Source of the DNA: Nymphaea colorata
Taxonomy: Eukaryota > Streptophyta > Magnoliopsida > Nymphaeales > Nymphaeaceae
DNA: 37,657 bases
NCBI RefSeq assembly: GCF_008831285.2
Contig: NW_022205073.1
Span: 1 to 37,657, forward strand
Direction: 5' to 3'
How positions within the stretch are numbered: position 1 is the stretch's first letter; the number at the start of each line of letters is the position of its first letter. Position numbers and translations under genes: made by a program. The notes beneath the pieces were generated by a model. The model was not told where the DNA came from and ran no database searches. It was given only the letters and a program-made list of their open reading frames with translations. This document shows, piece after piece, positions 1 through 10,427 of this stretch.

Positions 1-116
1 CCCAACCCAACCCCAACCCCAACCCCAACCCCAACCCCAACCCCAACCCCAACCCCAACCCCAACCCCAACCCCAACCCCAACCCCAACCCCAACCCCAA
101 CCCCAACCCCAACCCC
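1..116. repeat. Telomere, C4A2 repeats
   Basis: Uninterrupted CCCCAA units run from the first base to position 116, with the first two units one C short. This is the C-rich strand at the left end of a linear chromosome, so the window starts at a real macronuclear chromosome end. C4A2 is the repeat of oligohymenophorean ciliates; hypotrichs and Euplotes use C4A4. Positions 117-212 are AT-rich subtelomeric spacer with nothing else recognisable. Confidence 0.98.
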
Positions 117-212
117 ATAATTTTTAATTGAAATGTACACCACATTTTGATTATGAATAATATTGATATGGTATTAATATACGCTATTAGACTATTTCCT
201 TAATAATAATTT

Positions 213-1901
213 ATGAAGTTTTTCATCTAGTCTTCTTAGAAAAGAGAGCCCAACAAGGGACCACACATGTGCATCTGCAATCGCAGATTCCCCGATCGTG
301 AATCCACCCTCGCCCATGCCTGGAGGGAACATGGAATAACAGAATCAAGGGGCTTCACGTATGTCGTCCAATCTCAAGATGGGTACTACAAGTTGAGATC
401 CACCGACCAGGACCACCAAGGTGAGATGAAGCCTGAACCAACTGAAGAAACCAAGGAAGAAGCCAAGAAATTGAAGGCCAACGACCAGAGAAGGAGAGGA
501 CATTCAGACATCCTGCCAGCCTGCAAAAGAAGAGAGCTTTCCTCTGATAACCCACCAGTAGGACCTCGGCTACAAGAACAGCCCATACAGGAAACGATCC
601 CCTCGCATCTGAGCTTCCAAACGTCCCTCCATGAAGAGAAGAAAGGGGGGGAGGAAATAGACTAGTAGGAAGAAGAGGAAGTAGCGATGGAGCCAGAGGC
701 ATACTAGCCAGCGGCGCAAAGGAGGAGGCGGGGGCGACCGAAGCAGTCGCAACCCCAAGCGCACAAGAGGAGGGCCGATAAGATGGCATCAGAGTTCGTG
801 GTGAAGATGTTCTCAACCAACCTGACAAAATATGCGAACCCTCACACGCTGGACTTCACGTAGTGCCTTCGTCCCAAATATGCCACAAAGATGAGTCGGC
901 AAATCGCCAAATACGTTTCTGAATGGAGGATCCAAGGTTAATACTGCATCCTAAGCCAGCAGCATTTCGACCAGATCAGGGACAGGATGATCGTCATGCA
1001 TACGATAATCCTATGCTAGTAGTCCTACCGCGTTTGGAAACAGGTCCTACAGATCCCAAGCACAGAATATGTGCCATTTTTCAACCATTTCATCACTGAG
1101 TTCCTCCCCAACATGGCCATTCAAGACGATTTCAGGAAATGGATCAAAAACAACAAAGCGCAGGTGCTCACTGACAAGCTGAGAGTCCTGTAAGAAGTCA
1201 ACATATTCCTGAGATGGTGGAGGAAGGACGATATCACCTCCAATAGCATCAGAAACAACATAAAGTTTGACTTTTCTGATTTGATCAAAACCGAAGCCAT
1301 CAGATGCCCAGCTAAGACAATCAGAACGTTGCAGAAGGAGAAAGAGCCTAAGAGGATGGAACAAAAGGGAAAGAAAGAGCCTAAGAGGATGGAACAAAAG
1401 GGAAAGAAAGAGCCTGAGAGGATGGAGGATAGGGGAAAGAAAGAGCCTGAGAGGATGGAGGAGAGGGGAAAGAAAGAGCCTGAGAGGATGGAGGAGAGGG
1501 GAAAGAAAGAGCCTGAGAGGATGGAGGAGAGGGGAAAGAAAGAGCCTGAGAGGATGGAGGAGAGGGGAAAGAAAGAGCCTGAGAGGATGGAGGCGCAGAT
1601 TAAGATGATTGAGAAGAGAGAGAAAGAGCCTATCAATATGAACCATCAAGAGAAGGTGAAGATGGAGCCAAGGAAAAAGACTGTCGTGGTGGAAGAGGAG
1701 CCAAGGTGGGATTGGATGAACTGGAAGAAGATTTAGCCTGTGGAAAAAGTGGAGAAAATGGAGAAGATGGAGAAGCTACAGCATGTGGAAAAGTTGCAAC
1801 ATTTGGAGAAGCCGCAGCGTGTGGAGAAGCCCCAACGTGTGGAGATGGATGTGGAGAAGGTGGAGAAGGCTGAGCGGGTGGAGAAGATCGATGATGAGTG
1901 A
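213..1901 (+). CDS. Subtelomeric C2H2-type zinc-finger protein with KKEPERMEERG repeats
   Basis: About 562 aa, closed by TGA; one frame if UAR is Glu. I chose the ATG at 213; the ATG at 267 is the alternative and would still include the finger. Near the N-terminus is a C-x-C-x12-H-x4-H pattern (CICNRRF...HAWREH), like a C2H2 finger but with an unusual one-residue gap between the cysteines. The middle (about residues 190-370) is a folded-looking segment containing FLRWWRKDD, with no family recognised. Residues from about 376 are eight 11-residue repeats (33 bp each, 1338-1601), then a degenerate VEK/MEK-rich tail. It is the first gene after the telomere and converges on the antiporter gene, with 36 bp between the stops. 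It could be a DNA-binding or domesticated-element protein; no function is claimed. Confidence 0.75.
1338..1601 (+). repeat. 33-bp coding tandem repeat, 8 copies
   Basis: Eight head-to-tail copies of a 33-bp unit encode KKEPERMEERG. The first two copies differ (KRMEQKG), the third has MEDRG, and copies 4-7 appear near-identical. The homogeneity of the central copies suggests recent expansion. The array lies inside the subtelomeric gene and keeps its frame. Confidence 0.9.
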
Positions 1902-1937
1902 TGGTTTGATATGATAGTGGTTGATATATTATGCTCA

Positions 1938-4883
1938 TCAAGCCTTGGAGTAGAGTGCCTTATCGAAGAGAGTCGGTCCGTCCGATTTAAGGCCCTTCGT
2001 GATGGCATCACTGAGTCTCCTCGAGCTCTCCCGCATCTGCTATATCGTGAAGGGATCATCGCTCTGGAAGTACTTGGCGGGTCCTGAAACCTTTCCTGTC
2101 TGGTTATAGGCGAAGCGGTAGTGGCCGGGTCCTGAAACCTTGTCGTCGATTTCTATGGAGCCGTCGATGAGGATGATGTGGGTGTGCTCCAGGGTGTGGG
2201 TGCTGCCCTTGGGAACCTTGCAGAAGTCCACTTTCTCGCGAATGTGCGCCCAAATGTCAGGAGGGATGTAGGGGATGTCGATTTCCTTGGTGAGCTGCAC
2301 GATCACTGGCAACATCTATCGGTATATTTGAGTCTCAAAGCTTTAGTTTTTGGTCATTAGCTCCTTGATGCGGATCAGCGGGAAACCGTGCAGGCAAGCC
2401 ATCGAAGTAGCTGTAGCAGAGTATTCCACTTCGTTGCGATGCGCAATGTAGAGCTCACTGAGTCCGAGGAACTCCTTGGCCTTTAGGTTCCTCTTGTGGT
2501 AGACCGAATTGGGGAATTTCCACTCCTCATGCACTTCTCCCTTGGCCACGTAGAAGATATACCGCATGCGTTCGTAGCTGCGAACAATGGGTTCGTCTTT
2601 TTGGATGAGTCTTTCGACGCGTTCGGCCATGAGGGATTCTAGGTCGGCTGGATCGAGAAGCTGGAAGAGGGAATGGGTGGCGAGGAGGTCGGCGGGCGGG
2701 AGTTACTCGATGGCGAAGTTGTCGTTTTCGATCTGGCTGATGTTGTTTTCGATTGTGATGCGCATCTGGAAGTAAAACAGCTCGTCAACTCTGCCCTGTT
2801 TGTGGTTCTTCTACAATAGCTACAGTTGGTAGTTGAGCAGAGCGATGGAGATCTTGTTGGTTTGGATCTTCTTCATTATTTCTGGGAAGCTATTCTTTAT
2901 CTCGGAGTCGAGGTATGCCTGGGCTAGCTTCTTATTGTGCATGGCCTATTCAGACAGAGCAGCTAGCACTTGTCTTTCGAAGGGGAATTTGCGTGATTAT
3001 TGTTCGCACTCTTCGATGCCTTCGATATAGGTGGAGACGAGGTCGTAGAGAGAGTTGACTCGCTGGTAGATTTGGCTGAAGGCGTAGTGATTGACGATGG
3101 GGAATTGTCTCAGCCAGAAGACCATCGTGAAGAAAATGGTGCTTTGCTCTTCGGAGATGAGGTAGTCCCAACTGTTCATCGGTTCGGCGGCCATATCGAG
3201 ATCAAGATCAACGCACTATGTTAATTTTTTGATGGTCTAGTCGCTGCACTCATTGTTTTAGAACTTGCGCCAGAAGATTCCCTTCAGGGCGATGCCGAAA
3301 CGATTTCTAATCTCGATCATTGAATTCGTATCCAATTCTTCATTATCGATGCGTTCCTCAAGCAAGCCTTGCTCCAGTGATTGCATGGGTATTTCTTCTC
3401 CTTCCGTTTCATTGGGTTTTGTTATATGGTGCTTCAGCTCGTTGATGCCTGAAAGCTATGCAACTTTATCCCAGTTGGAATTGCACAAGTATTTATCGCT
3501 TTTGGTGGTTTCCACCTTTTCCTATAATTATTTTTTGCAGATTTGCATGAACTTGTTGAAGAGTTTCACCTTCGTCTCGCTCTTCACGCAAAGGCCGAGC
3601 CAAATGATGAAGGAACTGCAGGTGGGAGCGTTGATCATCAACGTCAGAAAGGCACAGCCTGCCATGTTGAATATACTTATCGATCTGAATTTTTAGGGAA
3701 GGAAATCGTTGGCTGCGAGGATCAAAGTGAAAGCGATGCCTACAGCACCACGCAAGCCACCGTATGTCAAGGCGAGGACTTATATCCAGCGAAGACCGTA
3801 TCCTAGTTTTTTCAGTTTTGGCATGAAGACAGCAATGGAGAGGAATCGGGCACAGCACATGCAGACGTAGAGGGCACAGAGCATGAGAATCTCCTTCACT
3901 CCAATCAAGTCGATCAGTTTGGGATTGTTGAGGGATCGTTGGCCGACGATGACACCGCCAAGGATGAAGATGATTGTTTCCGCCACAAACACATAGACTT
4001 TCCAAATGTGGTGCACTCTTTCCCTGGCTTAGGAGGTGAACTTGGTCCTTCCGAATGCAGCCATGTACAATCCCATAGAGACTAGGGCCATGATGCCGCT
4101 GACGTGGATGCCCAGGTGGACGTACTCAGCTGTGAAGTAGAGGAGGTAGCAGCCGACGAGGGTGATGTTGTAGCACAGCAGAGGATCGTTCTTGAACAAT
4201 TTGATGAGTTAAGTTGCCACGATTCCAAACAGCACTCCCAGGACCACTGCTCCTCCGGTTAGCTCCACGAACAAAAGCGAAATGCTTCCGATTCCCATAC
4301 TGCCTCCTCTGCAGAGCTCCAAACTGATCGTGAACAGGATCATGCAGGTACCGTCATTCAGCAAACTTTATCCCTCGATCAAAGAGCTGAACTTCTTCGG
4401 CGCGCCTGCTTATTTCAGCAGAGCCAACACTGCCACTGTGTCCGTGCAGGAAAGGACCGATCCGAACATGAATGCCTGGATATAGGTATAGTATGAGTCG
4501 TCGTAGCCGATGATTCCCTTGATGGAGAGCATGATGATGAAGGCACTGACGAGGACTGAAGGGAAGGCTAAAATGAAGATTTGCACTGCTTGTTTCCTGA
4601 AGACGTACCAATCGGAGTTGAAGGAGCTCTCGAAGATGAGCGGCGGCAGGAAGATCAAGAGGATGCCGCGGGGGTCTATTCCTGAGGTTGCCTATATCGA
4701 GTCTCCGATGATGCCTAAGCTTTCGGAGAATTTTCCCATGAGGATGCTAACGACGAAGAGGGTGGGCGTGAAGGGGACGAACTTCCATATCTTTTGCAAG
4801 CTTTTGATGACGATGGCGACGGTCAGAGAGAAGAACAAGAACAGCAGGACCAAGGCGTCCTGGGTCATGTACCCCTTTATCAT
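1938..4883 (-). CDS. CPA1-family Na+/H+ antiporter, SOS1-like
   Basis: 981 aa in one frame, no introns, TGA stop. The first 400 or so residues are a membrane domain with about a dozen hydrophobic segments and antiporter signatures: TDTVAVLALLKEAGAPKK, LIEGESLLNDGT and TYGGLRGAVG. Two of the conserved glutamates here (LLKE and EGES) are written as TAA, which helps fix the code. The cytosolic tail is about 550 residues. It contains two beta-rich segments resembling degenerate cyclic-nucleotide-binding folds (YIFYVAKGEV...; VPKGSTHTLEHTHIILIDGS). That layout is known from plant SOS1/NHX7 and SLC9C. The expected role is electroneutral Na+ (or K+) for H+ exchange at the plasma or contractile-vacuole membrane. 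In-frame ATGs at 4919 and 5012 are less likely, because AT-rich leader-like DNA precedes 4883. Confidence 0.93.
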
Positions 4884-4993
4884 CAATTCAATATAAAAAA
4901 TATCAGAAAATGGTTTCATAATCCCAACAATGCCGCCACCTGCCACCCCATGCCCAATGCCTCCCCAAAGGCTCTTGGAAAAGTGTAGATTAA

Positions 4994-5899
4994 TCAAGAG
5001 TCCTCGAAGCATACTCTCTTGCCCTTTACCACCATCATCTCCTTTTCTTTGATGTCCGGCCTATACTCTAAGATAGCTAAAGCAATACTTTTGATCTTGT
5101 CGATGACTCGACTTTAGCTGAACTTTTTACCGATCTGGTAGATGTAGGAAGGAGGCTTAAGGTCCTATTCGAAGCGATTCCTCAGGATGTATTCGAAATA
5201 TCGTTCGCCGTATATTTAGACCAATGGTCGATTGTAGTTAATCTCATTGAGGAGGGCAGCCTTGTCCTGGTACTCTTTTCTTTGCTCTGCAGCCCACTAA
5301 TCCCTGTGGACTGTAGATTTGAAGCTGGTGGGTTTTGACGATGCGGGTCTAAAGACGCTTTCGGATTTGCCTGTGGCCTTGAATGTGGAATCCCTGTAAT
5401 GGGACTTGACTGAGATGGAGTGAGGCATATAGGTGACATGCGATTTGAAGGTTTCTTCTGGTAGAGAAGAACGCAGGGGATGGGTGATTTCGCTGATGGG
5501 TTTATTGAAGATGGCATCTTGGTTCTCGCGATCGTCGTTGTCAGGTTTTTCCTTCCGGAAGCGGTTGTTGTTGAAGTTGGAGGAGATGTTGCGCTGGGTT
5601 GAATCTTTATTGCTTCGTTTGGAGTGCCTGCGATTCTCGTTCAATCTTTCCCGGCCTGCCTGTTCCATTTTCTTGAAGAGATCCATTCCTCCGACTGGTC
5701 TTTCGATGGTTTGTTCCAGGGCGTTGGGTCTTGAGGGCTGGTGTGTTTCTCGGAAGATATTGATATTGAAATCATCTTCTTCGTGGGTGGTTTCGCGGCC
5801 CTCCTCCTGTTTCTTGATGAGTTGGTAGGTGCGTTAGTGGCGAGCCTCTCGCGATTTGAGGTGGGTGCGGGTGGGGAAGAAGGATTATGATGTTTTCAT
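4994..5899 (-). CDS. Hypothetical basic protein
   Basis: 301 aa, ATG at 5899, TGA at 4994-4996, no intron. The protein is hydrophilic and rich in Arg, Asn and Ser in its first 190 residues, which look disordered. The C-terminal 100 residues look folded and helical (EWAAEQRKEYQDKAALL, then ERYFEYILRNRFEEDL, IYQIGKKFSES). No family recognised and no membrane or signal segment. The stop lies 110 bp upstream of the antiporter start on the same strand. Confidence 0.75.
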
Positions 5900-6543
5900 C
5901 TGCGATTATTATACTATAGCTAGCAACAGCCAAATAAACTTCTATGGACTGGAAGGAAAGCATTTTTCGGAATAAGTGGCAGTTACCGAAGGAAAAGCCA
6001 ATGGGAAAAAGGATATCAGAAATGGAAAAATGGGCTATTGGAAAATTAATGAGAGAAATGCGGTTTCACTATTCTATCTGATAGCATTTTCTCAGAGAAA
6101 ATAATGAAGAAATTTTGATGAAAGTTGTATTTTTACATATTTTTCATAAGTATATGACCAATTAACTCCTCACAAATTCTTCTATTTTTCAACTTTATCC
6201 CCGGAGACTCCACTTTGCTCCTTGATTTTCGCCCTAATTTTCGAGTTCCATCCAAATCGCTCTTTACTTTACGTGAACTGATGAGGCGACCTATATTTGC
6301 ATGCCATTTTCAGAGAGATATTCAATACATGAATTTACTGAACTCTAAATCATCCAAATAAAACCATCCAGGCAGAATGCAAATAAACTGCCATATCCAT
6401 TTCCACAATACCCCTATGACCTATCCTTATTCCTTTCCCCCATTTGATTGCCCCCCAATAGTCCTTCTTCTCCATTTTTCTAGATCTGTAACTGTAGAAC
6501 TATAGATAAGATATGTCCGGTGACCAGCATATAATTTTTATTG
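5900..6543. other. AT-rich intergenic spacer
   Basis: About 640 bp between two divergently transcribed genes, clearly poorer in G+C than the flanking genes. I see no RNA gene, repeat or coding segment. It presumably carries both promoters, but no motif is recognisable. Confidence 0.6.
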
Positions 6544-7092
6544 ATGCAGAACTCGTTCATCTACCCTTCCAACAACTTTGGCAACCATAACAATACCAAC
6601 TTCTACTTCTATAGTCGGTATGTGACCCAGGGCAACAACTGGAGCAGCTACGGCCTCCACCAGGTCGAACTCAGAAATGACTCAGACTCCAACTTGGAAG
6701 TCGTCGGATGGAAAATGAAAGAGGGAAGAGTTGAGGAGGACTTCAAGACCAACGTCGTCAGACCTGGACTCTTCTACACCGCCAGGTTGGTCCCCAACTC
6801 ATGGGGCACCTACAAGTCAATTGTCGGGGCTTTGGTGGTGAAGGTTCAAGGAACCAACCAGTTCTACACTCTCGCCTTCGAGGATCCCTTCCACGACTAC
6901 GTGAACAAGGGCTACAAGGGCCACATCGAGGAGGGTGATAACGCCGACCGCGCCATCAGCAACTTGAAGGACCACAATCCCAAGACCCAGCCCTGGGGAA
7001 AGTACGAATTCGCTGAGTTCGACGGCAGGGGAAAGACCATCCTCACCATCAACAACTTGCCCACCCAGAACCAAGGAAGGACCTACAGATGA
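6544..7092 (+). CDS. Small beta-rich protein, probably highly expressed
   Basis: 182 aa from the ATG at 6544 (preceded by TTG) to TGA. It has no TAA or TAG codons at all and a strong preference for C-ending codons, unlike its neighbours. That is the usual sign of a highly expressed gene. There is no signal peptide or membrane helix. The N-terminal 40 residues are Asn/Tyr/Phe-rich. The rest alternates polar and hydrophobic residues as in a beta-sandwich (HQVELRNDSDSNLEVVGW, GALVVKVQG, KTILTINN). The pattern loosely recalls small lectin or membrane-binding folds, but I cannot name a family. It could be a structural or secretory-granule protein. Confidence 0.85.
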   Translation: MQNSFIYPSNNFGNHNNTNFYFYSRYVTQGNNWSSYGLHQVELRNDSDSNLEVVGWKMKEGRVEEDFKTNVVRPGLFYTARLVPNSWGTYKSIVGALVVKVQGTNQFYTLAFEDPFHDYVNKGYKGHIEEGDNADRAISNLKDHNPKTQPWGKYEFAEFDGRGKTILTINNLPTQNQGRTYR

Positions 7093-7166
7093 TCCATGCC
7101 TATCCTTTAAACATCTATATCCGTATCATGAATGGAGAAGAGAATCTTATGAAAGATCAATATAAA

Positions 7167-8336
7167 TCATCTTAATTTTTGCTTCCTTAGCAGTGAGAGA
7201 ATGTCTGCGAAACGCAGCAGATTGAATTTTTTAAATCTTCGGTAGATGAGGGTGAGATCTCTATTGCGGTAAAAGGTGAACAGCTTCTCATTGATAAAAT
7301 AGACCAAATTTTCAATCGATATGTGTCCATTGCCCTGAATGTCTATCTACTATTATACGAATCTTTAGGTTTGGAGTTGTGTTATGTCATACCTTTGAGC
7401 TACGTTCTTCTTCCAGTAGTTCTACGAGGAAAGGTAGGCGTTGACTAGGTCTTGAATTGAGTATTCTTGGTAAGTTGACGAAAAAGTGCATTACTACTCT
7501 GAGGAGAGGGAGAAAATGGCTTTGATTCCGAGCTATCCCAGCTCGTAGCCGGCGTTTCTCATATGCTATGCGAGCAAGTCCCACTTGTTGCTGTTTTAGT
7601 AGGAGTTAAACCATTACTTAATGGTCAGGAATGCCTCGTCCAGCATAATTTGGTTATTCAAGCTAAATAAAAGCCTGTCCAACTATCCTTTATAGTTGCA
7701 GGGTGGTTATCGCTACATTGATTCGTCGTTGGTCGGCATTCCTGTTTCTATTTTCATCTTCTTATGAGCGTGTTTCAATATTTTGGGAACAGAAACCTCA
7801 CGATTCTTGGTCACAGTATATAGCTGATCTTATTTTGAAATTGTGAACAGGATAGAGCAAGAAGCTGTGTTCTATAGAAGTTCGCTGTTCCTGCAAAGCG
7901 ATCTGAAGACTTCACTGCGTAGCTCTTGAGAGGCTGCGAGTATATTGCTGATATCGCTATTTTAAGTAAGGAAGGGAAGGCTGCTCTTTGTTTTGGTGTG
8001 CGTGCTCAGATCCTTGGATCGGTTATAAACTGAGAATGAATTTTAATTTGTTATTTCGGATTTGGAGCTGTGCAAACTGAGTCTGTGTTGATGTTTTATC
8101 GATAGTTGCTCTTGGGAAGAGGAGGGAAACGATGGATATACCTAAGATCTCATCTATTATGGCTTGGATGATTTGTCTTGGATATAGTTCTGATTGATAT
8201 GTGTGATTTTATGATTGATTTGGTGGATGGTCTTTGAGATGGAGTTGACAACTTTCGCTTTTTTGTGGAGTAGGGTGGTGTTGTGGAATAAGGAGCTGAG
8301 TTTGGGTGGTTGTTTGGATGTGAGGACATTGGTCAT
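7167..8336 (-). CDS. EF-hand protein with helical N-terminal region
   Basis: 389 aa in one frame with many UAR codons, ATG at 8336, TGA at 7167-7169. The N-terminal 120 residues are Ser/Thr/Lys-rich with helical stretches. A recognisable EF-hand loop, DIQGNGHISIEN, lies near the C-terminus, followed by an exiting helix (LVYFINEKLFTFY) and another helical pair. Position 12 of the loop is Asn, not the bidentate Glu/Asp, so Ca2+ affinity is probably weakened or lost. A partner EF-hand is not obvious. Its role may be Ca2+-linked cytoskeletal or ciliary signalling, but this is inference. Confidence 0.78.
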
Positions 8337-9099
8337 AAGTATATTAAATTAATACTAATAATTATTAACAACTTCCCAAATAACTTGCATTTTCTTCTGC
8401 TCGGCGGCCCATCCCAAAATAACACTTTTTCATATATCCTTTACGATTGGACAGCTAGCCTTATATGATAATTATGTGGCCAATGTAATCTAATGAATTA
8501 TAATTTTTATATTGAATGAGAGTATTAGTGCTCGTCTTCTGTCTTTTGCTTGCCTTTGCACATCCAAATCACAGTGAAAACTAACGCAGCCTGCAGCAGG
8601 AATCAGCATAGCACTAGTAGCAGGGTATTGGTTTGTAAGGGAAGGAAAAAGCAAGCTCCAACCATCTCCTCTAGAAAAATAATGGAAGTAATATGGAGAT
8701 TGCATAATAACGTGACAATTACGATATACGAACGAAGGCAACCATTGTGTTGGTTGTGGGAATTTTAGCTTTTTTAATTACCAAAAAATGGTGCCAAAAT
8801 AAAAACAAAATGAATAGCACTTAAGAAAATTACAAAAAACATAAAACTAATTAAAAAGAACAACAGAAGGAAGAAGCGGATATCAGTCAGTAATGCCCAA
8901 TAATTTTAAAATTCGACATCTAAACAATAAAATCAAAATACTTGATTGACAACTTCGGTCTGAGGGGTTCCAAGTTGAGCGAGACTTGTGCGCAGGCCAT
9001 CATAGTCGTGCAGTGAGTATCAGGCCGGGTGGGCGGCCACTTTGATCTTATTTTAACAAATTTTCTTATAAACTATTTATAAATCACACCCATACTCTC
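8337..9099. other. Spacer with two GC-richer patches and only weak open frames
   Basis: About 760 bp between the EF-hand gene and the next minus-strand gene. Two patches stand out from the AT-rich background. At 8520-8660 a minus-strand frame gives a hydrophobic segment and a basic tail (AALVFTVIWMCKGKQK), but it needs a 24-nt GTG...CAG intron or contains a TGA. At 8950-9045 is a GC-rich segment discussed below. The minus-strand open frame 8887-9093 (68 aa, MGVIYKEF...) follows directly after and in frame with the TGA of the next gene. Neither is firm enough to call as a gene. Confidence 0.4.
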
Positions 9100-9567
9100 T
9101 CACACATCATAATAATTCAGCTTGCCCACGTATCCCTGCCGTGAGGAAGGGGTGCGCTCCTTGAAGATTAGCTTTGATTTTGGAGTTTGCTTCGCCTCGG
9201 GACTTTCCTACTCGTTGTCCTTTCCCATCTTGCTTGCGGTCGAGAGGGCCTTCATTTCCTTGTTGGTGGTCTTGGCGGGGGTGAATTTTTCGAAGAGGGC
9301 CTTGCGTTCGTCCTCGAGGAGGTGGGCGAGGGGGGTGGAGGGGTGAGGGTCCTGGGAAGGCCTTGGTTTGGGTGCGCGGAAATGTATCTTGCTGCTGAAG
9401 CGCTGGTTGATGGTCCTGCGCAGGTTGAGCTCGATGGCGTTGAGGGACTTCAGGTCGAAGATGTAGGTTTGAGGCTAGGGGGAGGAGAACTGGTGGGTGA
9501 GGCCGTACATCAGGGGGATCCACTCGGAGGTATCAACTAATAATTGGCATGGGCACACGCTGCTCAT
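9100..9567 (-). CDS. Hypothetical protein with charged tail
   Basis: 155 aa, ATG at 9567, TGA at 9100-9102, uninterrupted. The N-terminus has a folded-looking segment (VDTSEWIPLMYGL, QTYIFDLKSLNAIELNLR); the rest is Lys/Glu/Pro-rich and likely disordered. Codons are GC-rich as in other real genes here. No family recognised. The open frame continues 68 codons past the TGA, which is about what chance gives when only TGA stops. Confidence 0.7.
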
Positions 9568-9705
9568 ATGGGAGGATCGACCAATCAATTTGCGAGAAAT
9601 TGAGAGGGCCTATTTTTGCTGTATTTTTAATTGGATAAAAAAGGAATATTATATTTAAACGGCTAGTCTGGATGGGAAATGGAGATAGAGATGGGGAGGA
9701 AGGGA

Positions 9706-10332
9706 TCACAGGACTGAATGGCGTGCGGGTATCTGGAATATTCTCTATCGTTTGGGAAACTGTATTTTTTATTTTTGTTGGTAGTACTCGCGGAGGTACT
9801 GATTGGCGGTGAGGTCGATCTGGGCAAGCTAGTGAAGTTGAAGGCTGAGTTTTTTGGCGGTGGTGTACTGCTTTCTACTCTTTTACAGGGATTCCAGTTG
9901 GGAATGGTTTCGCATTTTTATGCCCTTGCGGGACTGGAACGGCTTCTAGATTGGATTTTCCTGGATCGATGGCATCCTCAGCGGCTACTTTAGAGGACGG
10001 GACCATTTCAGACGCACCTTTCTCTTGTTGCGAGTCAGGTCGATACTCCGAAAGACATAACTGGGCGGAAGGTCAGGCTAGAGATCGTATTATTCTTCGA
10101 GATATTCGCTGGTTTTTTTAGGGGGTGTAGGTTCTTCCAATTTTCCTCTTTCTATTTTCTCTAATTTATTGACCCGCATTTCCTTTTCTTGCGTTGGTTT
10201 CTTTTATCCCTTTTCGAACTGTTTCAAATAGCTAAAGTATCGTTTGGGCGAGGGCGAGGCGTATTCTTCGTTTTCTTCCCACCCGCGATGGTCGATAAAC
10301 CCTTTTTGGGCAATTTTATTGGATTATATCAT
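9706..10332 (-). CDS. Hypothetical basic protein
   Basis: 208 aa, ATG at 10332, TGA at 9706-9708, with many UAR codons read as Glu. Very rich in Lys, Arg and Glu, with short motifs such as YFSYLKQFEKGE and LPPSYVFRSIDLTRNKRK. It ends in a helical, Gln-rich region. No signal or membrane segment. This composition suits a cytoskeletal or axoneme-associated protein, but no family is recognised. Confidence 0.68.
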
Positions 10333-10427
10333 ATAATGAATGCATGTAAGCTGCACCATACCGATACAGAGGAATTAATATAAAGTAATGACGGATGGGT
10401 AGGACGGCATATAAATAATTAAAATAA

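Noticed and set aside
1338-1601. CRISPR-like or minisatellite non-coding array
   Set aside because: The copies are directly adjacent without spacers, and the 33-bp unit keeps the reading frame of the surrounding gene.
8490-8770. Small membrane-protein gene on the minus strand
   Set aside because: The hydrophobic frame contains a TGA unless an atypical 24-nt intron is assumed; no homologue recognised.
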